Assembly: GCA_009774735.1 (NCBI GenBank)
Contig: VSOH01000071.1
Coordinates: 1-7,259, forward strand
Length of the DNA stretch: 7,259 nt
DNA from: Clostridiales bacterium
GTDB lineage: Bacteria > Bacillota_A > Clostridia > Oscillospirales > Acutalibacteraceae
Direction of reading: 5' to 3'
A program made the translations under genes and the position numbers. The notes beneath the pieces were generated by a model. The model had not been told where the DNA came from. It ran no database searches and saw only the letters and a list, made by a program, of their open reading frames with translations. Of the stretch, positions 1-6,045 are shown piece by piece (within the stretch, counting starts at the first letter, position 1; every line of letters begins with the position of its first letter).

Positions 1-32
1 ATCAGCATGTTTTTCATTAATCTTAAAAATTT

Positions 33-64
33 AACCCTAAATCCTTTCCGGATTTAGGGTTTTT
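33..64 (+). terminator. Intrinsic terminator of an upstream unit
   Basis: A perfect 12-bp inverted repeat (33-44 with 50-61) encloses a 5-base loop and runs into a T tract on the + strand (60-64). The opposite side is also AT-rich, with T runs when read on the - strand, so it could act in both directions. It probably ends a + strand transcript whose gene lies left of the window. Confidence 0.8.
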
Positions 65-74
65 CTACAGGCTG

Positions 75-103
75 AAATGCCCAATACTTATTGGGCATTT
101 TTT
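75..103 (+). terminator. Second, tandem intrinsic terminator
   Basis: A perfect inverted repeat (75-84 with 91-100, with two further pairable bases on each side of the loop) has the core GCCCAA/TTGGGC and is followed by a run of T from 98 to 103. The T tract lies only on the + strand side, so it works rightward. With the hairpin just before it, it shields the sigma-factor operon from upstream read-through. Confidence 0.8.
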
Positions 104-125
104 ATTCGCAAAAATTTTAAAAAAA

Positions 126-154
126 TTGAAAAATTATGTCAACTTTTTTACCAT
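126..154 (+). promoter_or_regulatory. Candidate sigma-A promoter for the sigma-factor operon
   Basis: TTGAAA (126-131) is followed after exactly 17 bases by TACCAT (149-154), which matches TATAAT at four of six positions. A start near 161 would give a leader of about 28 bases before the TTG start. The region is very AT-rich, so chance matches are easy. An ECF-type promoter overlapping it is the alternative. Confidence 0.35.
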
Positions 155-166
155 TTTAGGGACTAC
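137..166 (+). promoter_or_regulatory. Candidate ECF-type autoregulatory promoter
   Basis: TGTCAAC (137-143) followed by a T run resembles the AAC-containing -35 boxes of ECF promoters, which often lead into T-rich DNA. GGACTAC (160-166) lies at a fitting -10 distance, about 16 bases after the AAC. ECF operons are commonly self-activated, which motivates the call. The implied leader is short, because the ribosome site begins at 176. The binding motif of this sigma factor is unknown, so this is a hypothesis. Confidence 0.3.
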
Positions 167-175
167 TATATGAAT

Positions 176-182
176 GGAGGTG
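176..182 (+). promoter_or_regulatory. Ribosome binding site that places the sigma start at TTG 189
   Basis: GGAGGTG at 176-182 is a near-perfect Shine-Dalgarno sequence. It lies inside the longest possible reading frame, immediately after the ATG at 174, so it cannot serve that ATG. It sits 6 bases before the in-frame TTG at 189, the ideal distance, which argues that translation starts at TTG. Confidence 0.75.
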
Positions 183-188
183 TGTTAT

Positions 189-713
189 TTGGATACTTAT
201 AAAAGTAAAAAAGCTTTAGAGGATAGGTTTACTCTGATTTATAATCAATACAAAAGCTCAATTTACAAATTCTGTCTTGTTAAGTTAAATGGGGATAATT
301 CAGGTGCAGAGGATTGTATGCAGAATGTCTTTATGACATTTTACAGGAAGCTTAGAAATAATGAAGAGATTACAAATCCGAGAGCTTATTTGTACAAGAT
401 TGCCGGTAACTACATAATGAAACATATTGAAGCAAATGCTAAGCAAAATAACACGATACTGCCTTTAGAGGATTATACCGATAAGGTTGTAGATGACAGG
501 GACAGTGTGGACAGCAGAATCGATTATCAAATTTTGAATGAAAAGCTCAATAAGCTGCTTACGCCAAATGAACAACAGCTCCTTCAATTGAAATATATTG
601 ATGACCTGACTATTGAGCAGGTTGCCAAGGTATTAGGGGTAAATAAGCAGACTGTTGCAAAACGGCTGCAGCGACTTCGTGACAAAATAAAAAATTCTAT
701 TGTTATAGAATAG
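189..713 (+). CDS. ECF-type RNA polymerase sigma-70 factor
   Basis: This cytoplasmic sigma factor of 174 residues (from TTG 189) should direct RNA polymerase to a small regulon. Region 2 spans about residues 15-82 and contains the core-binding and -10 recognition signature, including EDCMQNVF at 41-48 followed by a basic/aromatic helix. Region 4 spans about 120-168, with a helix-turn-helix at 141-162 (TIEQVAKVLGVNKQTVAKRL). There is no region 1.1 or region 3, and the length is typical, so it belongs to the ECF class. The start is set by GGAGGTG at 176-182; an ATG at 174 would add five residues but has no well-placed ribosome site. The gene is followed 13 bases later by a membrane protein in the same operon, the usual place for a cognate anti-sigma factor. 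Its ECF group and its targets cannot be assigned from this window. Confidence 0.92.
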   Translation: MDTYKSKKALEDRFTLIYNQYKSSIYKFCLVKLNGDNSGAEDCMQNVFMTFYRKLRNNEEITNPRAYLYKIAGNYIMKHIEANAKQNNTILPLEDYTDKVVDDRDSVDSRIDYQILNEKLNKLLTPNEQQLLQLKYIDDLTIEQVAKVLGVNKQTVAKRLQRLRDKIKNSIVIE

Positions 714-720
714 AAAGGAG
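714..720 (+). promoter_or_regulatory. Ribosome binding site of the membrane protein gene
   Basis: AAAGGAG directly follows the sigma-factor stop codon and lies 6 bases before ATG 727. This strong, well-spaced site fixes the start and supports translation from a shared transcript with the sigma factor. Confidence 0.85.
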
Positions 721-726
721 ATAGTT

Positions 727-3700
727 ATGAATACTTTAGTGGATAAAAAAGTTTTAAATTCGCTTTTAAATGAAAAACAATTTAATAAAGAGTTCAAAGC
801 AATGCTTAATGAGCTGATTGATGATGAGTTAAAAAAAGATATTGACGAAATGGACTGCGATTTAATTGACGAGTGTACAGATATGTTAATTGAGCTTGAG
901 CAGCAGAGTGATAACGGCTTTCCGGTATTTATTCCGCTGACAACAGGCAAAAAAATTATAAATGCCTGCTCAGGCAGAAATTTTAAATCGCTGAGCAGAG
1001 GAATGCGAGCCTCTATTGTTGCTTGTATTATTCTTCTGTCGGCAATAAGCTGTAATGCTGCAGTATATAAAATATCAGGTCACAACATTGCCAAGGAAGT
1101 GGTTGAAACAATCAACCAGAAATTAAATGATTGGGGAATAGTAGCTGCGGCTGAGAGTGATGACCTGTCATATAAAGAAGCCACATTAAAACACGGCATC
1201 AAGGATATAGATGGTGGCTGGGACGAGGAAGAAACCACTGTAACGCCAAGCTCTACTGAAAAAAATAAAGTAGAAAAGACGACTAAAAAGTCGGTAGGCA
1301 TCGAGGATATAGACAGTGGTTGGGATGATGAAACCACAACAAAGAAAATTGGTAATGAAGATATAGATGGCGGTTGGGATGATGAAACTACAACCCAATC
1401 AACCTCAAAGCCGATTAAACCAAGCACAAAACAGTTTACAGTAACCTTTGATACTGATGGTGGTATATGTGATGTTGAAACAAAGAGGGTCGAGTTCAGA
1501 AAGCCTGTCGGTGTACTTCCTGTTCCAACAAAGCCCGGTTATGTATTTGCAGGCTGGTTTAATATTGATATTGCATATAAACACGTATCTCAGCTTGTCG
1601 GTACTATTACTATTAAAGAGGAAGTTCCGATTACGCCGGAGCATATCTATTCTCTTGAAAAGGATGCAGTATTTACTGCACACTGGGTTGAAGCAATAGC
1701 AGTTCATCTTGATGCCAATGGCGGTGAGTGTGACGTAACGACGCTCTATACTGACGGCAACGGTAATATTAAGGATATTCCTGTACCTGTAAGAGAAGGT
1801 TACATTTTTACAGGCTGGACCTGCAGAGTCAAAACGAATTCGTTGCCATTGTACAAGACGGTAACTCTGACTCCTAATCTGACTATTACTGAAAGTATGA
1901 CCTTTAAGGCAAACTGGATTGAGGATAAGCCTGAATATAATATAATATTTAACGCCAATGGCGGAAGCTGCGATGTTGATTGCATAGCATTTAGATATGG
2001 TGAGCCGATGGGTGAGCTTCCTGTTCCGATAAGAATTGGTTATCAGTTTATCGGTTGGTTTGACAAGGCTAAAGTGCCTGCAAATGAGTATACGGCTGAA
2101 ACTGTATTTGAAGACAGAAATCTCGGCACATTGTATGCACTCTGGGCGCAGGATGAGTATATTCTTAAATTTAACGCCAACGGCGGTGAATGTGAAGTTG
2201 GAAGCATGCCGATTTACTACGGTCAAAATTACGGCACCCTTCCTGTTCCAACTAAACCGGGCTGTAAATTCAATGGCTGGTATTATAACAGCGAAGCGAT
2301 AACGGCTACAAGCAAGGTTCCTGATTTAAGTAAAACAGGTGAAATAACTCTTATAGCTAATTGGTCAAGAGTTGCAATCAATATTGAATTTGATGGTAAT
2401 GGCGGTGCCGCAAATGTAATACCTAAAAAATACTATTATGGTGAGAATTATTCAAAGCTTCCTACGGCTTATCTTGATGGATATAAGTTCCTTGGTTGGT
2501 TTACAAATCCGGAAGGCGGAGAAGAAATCACTGCTGACAGTATTGTTATGTTTCCTTATGAAGGTACACTTTATGCTCACTGGGAGGAATTCCGCGAGAA
2601 TGAGATTGTTGTAACAGTTCATACAAACAGATCTATTGACAGTGTTTATGACCTTATTTATAACTACGGTGATACACTTGGTGATTTAGATATACCGGAA
2701 CGCACAACCAATACAGAACAATTTACAAAATTTGTTGGTTGGTTTGATGATGCACTTTACGGCAATCAATTATCTGAGAATACGGTTTTAACCGATAATA
2801 TGGATATTTATGCTCACTGGGAATTATCAGGTGCAATGAGAGTTACCATTACTATTTCTAATGTTAAGGATCATTATATGATTAACGATGATTTTAACTA
2901 CGACGAAATTGAGGTTAAGGGAAAACTTATGGGGCAGGATATACTGTTCCAGGAAATAATTGATGCACAGGGTGCTGAAAACTTCTTCTTTAACATTGAC
3001 ACATCCACTTTGGGCTGGCATACAGGTAAATTCTGGATGAGTTCAGATGAGTTTGATTATGTTGGTCTCGGAATACTTTCCTTTGAACAGGAATTCCAAT
3101 ATTTCGTTACCAACTGCAGGCACGCAGAGGGAACTCATCTTGAAAACAATCTTGACCCGACATGTGCAGCAGCCGGTTATACCGGTGATACAGTATGTAA
3201 TGACTGTGGTGCTGTGCTTGAGCAAGGCAAAGAAATTTCCAAGCTAAACCATGCCAAGACTGAAATCAGAAATGTTTGTGAGCCTACTTGCGGAAGCTTT
3301 GGTAACACTGGTGACGAGATTTGTGTTGAGTGCGGCACTATTGTTAAAAAAGGTACAATTATTAGCAAACTTCCTCATGTTAATCCTGTTACAGTAAATG
3401 TAAGAGAAGCAACCTGTACAGAGGATGGCTACACAGGCGACATTTATTGTGATGTATGCAATACTACTGAGTGCTGTGGCAAAAAAATTGAAAAAACAGG
3501 TCACACAACGAAATTTGTTGTTGAAAAAGCTTCAATGGGAAAGGCTGGACGTTGCGGTGAAATCTGTACTGAATGCGGAGACATGGTTAGTGGTAATTAT
3601 TTCTTGGGAATAGGAAGAATTGCGCTTGACCAAACTGAATTTATTTTTAATAGTATGCAGTTTACACCTGATGTGCTGATTGAGGATACTGAGGGTAACA

Positions 3701-4107
3701 GCATTAGTTCAGATTATTACGATATTGAAATGCCTGCAGGAAGAATGGAGGTTGGTACCTACACAGTAAAGGTTACATTTAAAACCTACTATGAAGGCAC
3801 ATATTATTTAACCTTCAATATTAAAGAAAGGGCTGCAGGAGGTATAATATCAGCTAAAAAGGTATCCCGTGGTATTCAGGCCGAATGGCTTGCGGTAGAA
3901 GGTGCAGACGGTTATCAAATTCAGGTTGTTTCCAATGATATTATTCTTAAGGATTTGACCTTCAGTGCTAATGTAACATCACAAACAATTTATATGAATG
4001 CTACAAATAATACTTATCTAATTATAAGAACTTACAAGAATGAAGTGATTAATGGTGTTGAAACAAAAGTTTATACCGGCTGGAGTGACAAATTCTATGT
4101 TAGCTAA
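727..4107 (+). CDS. Large single-pass membrane protein, putative anti-sigma sensor with InlB B-repeats
   Basis: The protein has 1126 residues. Residues 1-95 form a short acidic cytoplasmic region with no recognisable zinc anti-sigma (H-x3-C-x2-C) motif. A hydrophobic helix at 96-114 is preceded by RGMR and other basic residues, predicting N-in/C-out topology. Outside are a T/S/K/E-rich linker with three DIDGGWD-type repeats (157-223), six InlB/Flg_new B-repeats (237-698), an Ig-like beta segment (about 700-796), four Cys-rich units (797-951), another beta-rich segment (about 960-1034) and an Fn3-like domain (1038-1126). There is no N-terminal signal peptide, LPXTG or dockerin, so the single helix is the only visible anchor. 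It lies 13 bases after the ECF gene, and family precedent makes a membrane anti-sigma factor that releases its sigma on an external cue the likely role. That role is inference; a plain adhesin co-transcribed with the sigma factor is the alternative. The ligand is unknown. Confidence 0.85.
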   Translation: MNTLVDKKVLNSLLNEKQFNKEFKAMLNELIDDELKKDIDEMDCDLIDECTDMLIELEQQSDNGFPVFIPLTTGKKIINACSGRNFKSLSRGMRASIVACIILLSAISCNAAVYKISGHNIAKEVVETINQKLNDWGIVAAAESDDLSYKEATLKHGIKDIDGGWDEEETTVTPSSTEKNKVEKTTKKSVGIEDIDSGWDDETTTKKIGNEDIDGGWDDETTTQSTSKPIKPSTKQFTVTFDTDGGICDVETKRVEFRKPVGVLPVPTKPGYVFAGWFNIDIAYKHVSQLVGTITIKEEVPITPEHIYSLEKDAVFTAHWVEAIAVHLDANGGECDVTTLYTDGNGNIKDIPVPVREGYIFTGWTCRVKTNSLPLYKTVTLTPNLTITESMTFKANWIEDKPEYNIIFNANGGSCDVDCIAFRYGEPMGELPVPIRIGYQFIGWFDKAKVPANEYTAETVFEDRNLGTLYALWAQDEYILKFNANGGECEVGSMPIYYGQNYGTLPVPTKPGCKFNGWYYNSEAITATSKVPDLSKTGEITLIANWSRVAINIEFDGNGGAANVIPKKYYYGENYSKLPTAYLDGYKFLGWFTNPEGGEEITADSIVMFPYEGTLYAHWEEFRENEIVVTVHTNRSIDSVYDLIYNYGDTLGDLDIPERTTNTEQFTKFVGWFDDALYGNQLSENTVLTDNMDIYAHWELSGAMRVTITISNVKDHYMINDDFNYDEIEVKGKLMGQDILFQEIIDAQGAENFFFNIDTSTLGWHTGKFWMSSDEFDYVGLGILSFEQEFQYFVTNCRHAEGTHLENNLDPTCAAAGYTGDTVCNDCGAVLEQGKEISKLNHAKTEIRNVCEPTCGSFGNTGDEICVECGTIVKKGTIISKLPHVNPVTVNVREATCTEDGYTGDIYCDVCNTTECCGKKIEKTGHTTKFVVEKASMGKAGRCGEICTECGDMVSGNYFLGIGRIALDQTEFIFNSMQFTPDVLIEDTEGNSISSDYYDIEMPAGRMEVGTYTVKVTFKTYYEGTYYLTFNIKERAAGGIISAKKVSRGIQAEWLAVEGADGYQIQVVSNDIILKDLTFSANVTSQTIYMNATNNTYLIIRTYKNEVINGVETKVYTGWSDKFYVS
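1195..1395 (+). repeat. Three DIDGGWD-type acidic repeats in the juxtamembrane linker
   Basis: Three copies encode a G-x-x-DID(G/S)GWD core followed by an acidic stretch and Thr residues: residues 157-171, 191-205 and 209-223 (1195-1239, 1297-1341, 1351-1395). Copies 2 and 3 agree at 36 of 45 bases and are 54 bases apart; copy 1 is more diverged and lies 102 bases before copy 2. Lys/Thr-rich spacers separate them. The spaced Asp residues around Gly could suit calcium binding or docking of a partner. I do not recognise the motif as a named domain. Confidence 0.8.
1435..2820 (+). repeat. Six tandem InlB-type B-repeats (Flg_new family)
   Basis: The units start near residues 237, 325, 404, 478, 551 and 626, each about 70-85 residues long. 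Each follows the family pattern of a beta strand, (D/N)xNGG, a tyrosine-rich strand, LP-x-P-x-x-x-GY-x-F-x-GW and a closing (Y/T/K)-A-x-W. The closing motifs end at residues 320, 397, 473, 546, 619 and 698. The sixth copy has lost the NGG turn and is the most diverged. Copies 1-4 share a Cys two residues after the GG turn (C248, C335, C415, C489), missing in 5 and 6. In the known family these are small beta-grasp-like spacer or interaction modules of Firmicutes surface proteins. Confidence 0.88.
3115..3579 (+). repeat. Four Cys-rich extracellular units
   Basis: Three clear units and a degenerate fourth lie in residues 797-951. The pattern is a (P/A)TC, then TGD, then C-x-x-C and a final (L/T)-x-H spaced about 42 residues apart. 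Key residues are C813/C824/C827/H842, C855/C866/C869/H884, C897/C908/C911/H926, and C943/C947/C950 in the last. Unit 2 has an extra C851 and unit 3 an extra C916-C917 pair. C-x-x-C pairs plus His suggest a metal-bound knuckle or disulfides. Similar repeats are frequent in gut Firmicutes surface proteins, but their function is not established to my knowledge. Confidence 0.8.
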
Positions 4108-4127
4108 CTGACATCAAATAAAGCTCC

Positions 4128-4162
4128 GGAAGGGTGGCGGCAGAGCAATCTGCCGTCATTCC
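4128..4162 (+). other. GNRA-capped hairpin in the 3' untranslated region
   Basis: A 9-bp stem (4136-4144 with 4149-4157, one G-T wobble) is closed by a GCAA tetraloop. GGAA (4128-4131) can also pair with TTCC (4159-4162) around an internal loop, extending the fold. It starts about 20 bases after the stop of the membrane protein gene and is GC-richer than its surroundings. No T tract follows, so it is a poor terminator on its own. It may stabilise the 3' end of the message or form a small structured RNA. Its role is unknown. Confidence 0.5.
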
Positions 4163-4210
4163 TATTTTAGTGGAATGTACTGAAATGCTGCATATTAGTA
4201 TTGTTTATAA

Positions 4211-4253
4211 AACAACACCCCTGATACGGAATAACCGTGTCAGGGGTGTTGTT
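4211..4253. terminator. Bidirectional terminator between convergent genes
   Basis: A 19-bp stem (4211-4229 with 4235-4253) has a single T-G wobble and a 5-base AATAA loop. T-rich DNA flanks it on both sides: ATTATTTTTATTTT on the + strand and TTTTATAAAC read on the - strand. It lies 103 bases after the + strand membrane protein gene and 8 bases after the - strand arabinanase stop, so it can serve both. Confidence 0.92.
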
Positions 4254-4261
4254 AATTATTT

Positions 4262-5899
4262 TTATTTTGCTGCTGCCCAGATGCACTGATTGTTGTCAGC
4301 CAATGCTGAAAGGGTCATTTTAGTTTTATTATTATCTGTTTTGCCTTCGCAAAATACACCGTTATAGGCTGCACCATCAATAACTGCGGTGAAGGTATAT
4401 GAATTATCATTAAGTTTAAATTCACAGCTTTTGCCGTCAACCGTCAGCTTTCCGTCACTGCTGATTTGAGCCGTAACAGGTGTATTGATGATATGATTTA
4501 CAGTTGACCAGTCATCGGTTTTCTGTGTTTCATTCTTAAACAGAATCAGCTCATAGTTTCCCGCAATGTCATTAAGACTGACAGGTTTAGCCGTTTCGCC
4601 CTTATATGCAAGTGGCAGCATTGTCAGCCAGCCGTCTGAATTCCTGAGCATCTGATGAATCTGTACATTGTGGAAATTGCCCTCTCCGTCATTGTAGCGT
4701 GTGTGGTAAGCCTGATATATTTTTCCGTCATCGTCAATCAAGCAGGAGCTGTGACCGCCTGAAAGGTATGCCTTTTCATTGAAGCTGAACTGATAATTAC
4801 CTATAATATTTGTGCCTGTGCTTTTCATTTCAGTGGCATCATTGCCTGCGGCATCGACATAAGGTCCATCAGGATTTTTGCTTCTGTATTCACGGATGTT
4901 ATATCCGTCAAGAGCACCAAGACCGCCGTAGGTCAGGAAGAAATAGTAGTAGCCGCTTTTACTGTCATATGTAATAAAGGGTCCTTCGCCTGTGTTTTCG
5001 GTTTCTGCGTTAGTACGGGAAATCTGTTTGCCGAAATAAATATCGTAGCCGTCATTGTTGTGCATTTCATCATAGTCCGGCATTCCTGTTTCTTCAATCA
5101 GCGGAATAACATAAATGCCGCCGCTGAATGACCCATAGCTCAGCCAAAGGTTGCCGTCACTGTCATAAAAAGGTGCAGGGTCAATGCAGTTTGGTGCTGC
5201 ACCAAGGGTACAGTCATAGCTGCCCTCTTTGTCAAACCAACGCTGTGATTCTACTTCCTCCTCAGTGAAAACACCCTGCTCAATCAGCTCGCCTATATTG
5301 GTAAAGCTGTAGTGTGTGGGGTATTTAATCTGACCAAGTTTTCTCAGCTTGTTAAACCCGCTGTAAACAAGACAATCTTTGAATTCAAAGGTTCCTTCGG
5401 GACTGTCTGCTGTTGCAAACCATATCACGGATGCTGTTGTTCCCCATACGGATGAACTGGCATAATAACAGTATTTACCCATAGCCTCATTATAAATAAT
5501 GTCGCTTGCCCATACATTGGTTTCCCATTCGTCATCACTACGTTTCCATTGTGTCTGTGCAGCATCACACCAGGCAAATGCCTTTGCATAGCTTTCTCTC
5601 AGTGTTTTGTTGTCGTTAACTAATATTTTATTGCTGTCGTAAACACCTGATGAAACTGTACTCCAATTTATTAAATCATCACTTTCAGCCATTGCAATGT
5701 GTGAGCCTGTAACATAATACTTGCCGTCATTTGATTTGAAAAGTGACGGGTCGTGAACAGATATGCCGTTGCTGTCATCAAACTCAAGGGCGTTGCCCTC
5801 AAGATTTTTGATTACAGCATCCACTCTTTTTGCTTTGCAGCCTGCAAAGCAAGTGAGAATAATCACAGAGGATAAAAACAGACATAGTATTTTTTTCAT
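4262..5899 (-). CDS. GH43 endo-alpha-1,5-L-arabinanase-like lipoprotein
   Basis: This 545-residue secreted glycoside hydrolase family 43 protein probably cleaves the alpha-1,5-arabinan of pectin at the cell surface. A lipoprotein signal ends in FAGC with Cys21 as the lipidation site. The five-blade propeller residues are visible: catalytic base Asp50 in VHDPS, pKa-tuning Asp240 in CIDPAP, and acid Glu305 in TGEGPF. His399 in YHTR lies 94 residues after the acid, which matches from memory the spacing of the calcium-site His in Bacillus Abn2. Residues about 440-545 resemble the small beta domain found C-terminal in such arabinanases (GH43_C type). The gap between base and second Asp (190 residues) is some 55 longer than I recall for Abn2. 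ATG 5899 has an AAGGGTGA ribosome site. It is transcribed alone, with its own promoter and terminator. Substrate specificity is inferred; an exo-acting or other GH43 activity is possible. Confidence 0.88.
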   Translation of the reverse strand: MKKILCLFLSSVIILTCFAGCKAKRVDAVIKNLEGNALEFDDSNGISVHDPSLFKSNDGKYYVTGSHIAMAESDDLINWSTVSSGVYDSNKILVNDNKTLRESYAKAFAWCDAAQTQWKRSDDEWETNVWASDIIYNEAMGKYCYYASSSVWGTTASVIWFATADSPEGTFEFKDCLVYSGFNKLRKLGQIKYPTHYSFTNIGELIEQGVFTEEEVESQRWFDKEGSYDCTLGAAPNCIDPAPFYDSDGNLWLSYGSFSGGIYVIPLIEETGMPDYDEMHNNDGYDIYFGKQISRTNAETENTGEGPFITYDSKSGYYYFFLTYGGLGALDGYNIREYRSKNPDGPYVDAAGNDATEMKSTGTNIIGNYQFSFNEKAYLSGGHSSCLIDDDGKIYQAYHTRYNDGEGNFHNVQIHQMLRNSDGWLTMLPLAYKGETAKPVSLNDIAGNYELILFKNETQKTDDWSTVNHIINTPVTAQISSDGKLTVDGKSCEFKLNDNSYTFTAVIDGAAYNGVFCEGKTDNNKTKMTLSALADNNQCIWAAAK

Positions 5900-5903
5900 A
5901 TCA

Positions 5904-5911
5904 TCACCCTT
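5904..5911 (-). promoter_or_regulatory. Ribosome binding site of the GH43 gene
   Basis: Read on the - strand, AAGGGTGA lies just before ATG 5899, with the GGG core 7 bases from the start codon. It matches parts of the anti-Shine-Dalgarno complement and supports this start together with the signal peptide. Confidence 0.65.
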
Positions 5912-5941
5912 GTCAAATTTTTTATTTTATAGACTATCCTA

Positions 5942-5970
5942 ATCATAAACCATTTCAAAAGATTTGTCAT
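5942..5970 (-). promoter_or_regulatory. Sigma-A-type promoter of the GH43 gene
   Basis: On the - strand, ATGACA (5970-5965) and TATGAT (5947-5942) are separated by exactly 17 bases. Each box differs from consensus at one position. Transcription would start near 5935, giving a leader of about 36 bases before the ATG. The promoter lies between the trpB terminator and the gene, so the arabinanase is an independent unit. No obvious catabolite-response operator is seen. Confidence 0.65.
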
Positions 5971-5992
5971 CATATTTTTGAATGATTTACAT

Positions 5993-6023
5993 AAAAAAGG
6001 CACTCGTTTCAGAGCGCCTTTTT
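5993..6023 (-). terminator. Intrinsic terminator of trpB
   Basis: The outer arm (5994-6001 with 6016-6023) is a perfect 8-bp match and a 3-bp inner arm (6003-6005 with 6012-6014) closes a 6-base loop. The one opposed pair between them is A-C on the + strand but G-T on the - strand, so the fold is better as a leftward transcript. It lies 22 bases after the trpB stop and ends in a T run. Confidence 0.85.
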
Positions 6024-6045
6024 ATGCTTTTAAGATATTTTTTAT

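Noticed and set aside
170..202. Ten-codon leader peptide frame starting ATG 170 and overlapping the sigma-factor start, with AGGG at 158-161
   Set aside because: The peptide has no regulatory codon pattern, its ribosome site is weak, and it runs into the much stronger sigma-factor site. A chance short frame is the simpler reading.
1042..1053. Lipobox-like AISC (Cys109) at the end of the membrane helix of the large protein
   Set aside because: A signal peptide of 108 residues with a folded-looking acidic N-terminus is implausible. The basic residues before the helix and the operon context fit a transmembrane anti-sigma topology better.
1080..1427. Ser/Val-rich - strand frame opposite the DIDGGWD repeats
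   Set aside because: Its internal repetition merely mirrors the repeats of the real gene on the + strand; no independent coding evidence.
1405..2226. Long open frame of 273 codons on the - strand opposite the B-repeats
   Set aside because: It is a shadow of the repetitive coding strand, has no ribosome site or recognisable domain, and lies wholly inside a well-supported gene.
5911..5936. Second copy of the TGTCAA-T-run ... GACTA pattern seen upstream of the sigma gene
   Set aside because: The gap between the two parts is 15 bases here versus 18 upstream of the sigma gene, the C of CAAC is missing, and on this strand it points into the 3' end of trpB with no gene to drive. AT-rich coincidence is likely.
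5941..5987. Inverted repeat AATCAT / ATGATT (5941-5946, 5982-5987) flanking the GH43 promoter as an operator
   Set aside because: Only six bases long with 35 bases between the arms in very AT-rich DNA; such matches arise by chance and one arm is simply the -10 region.
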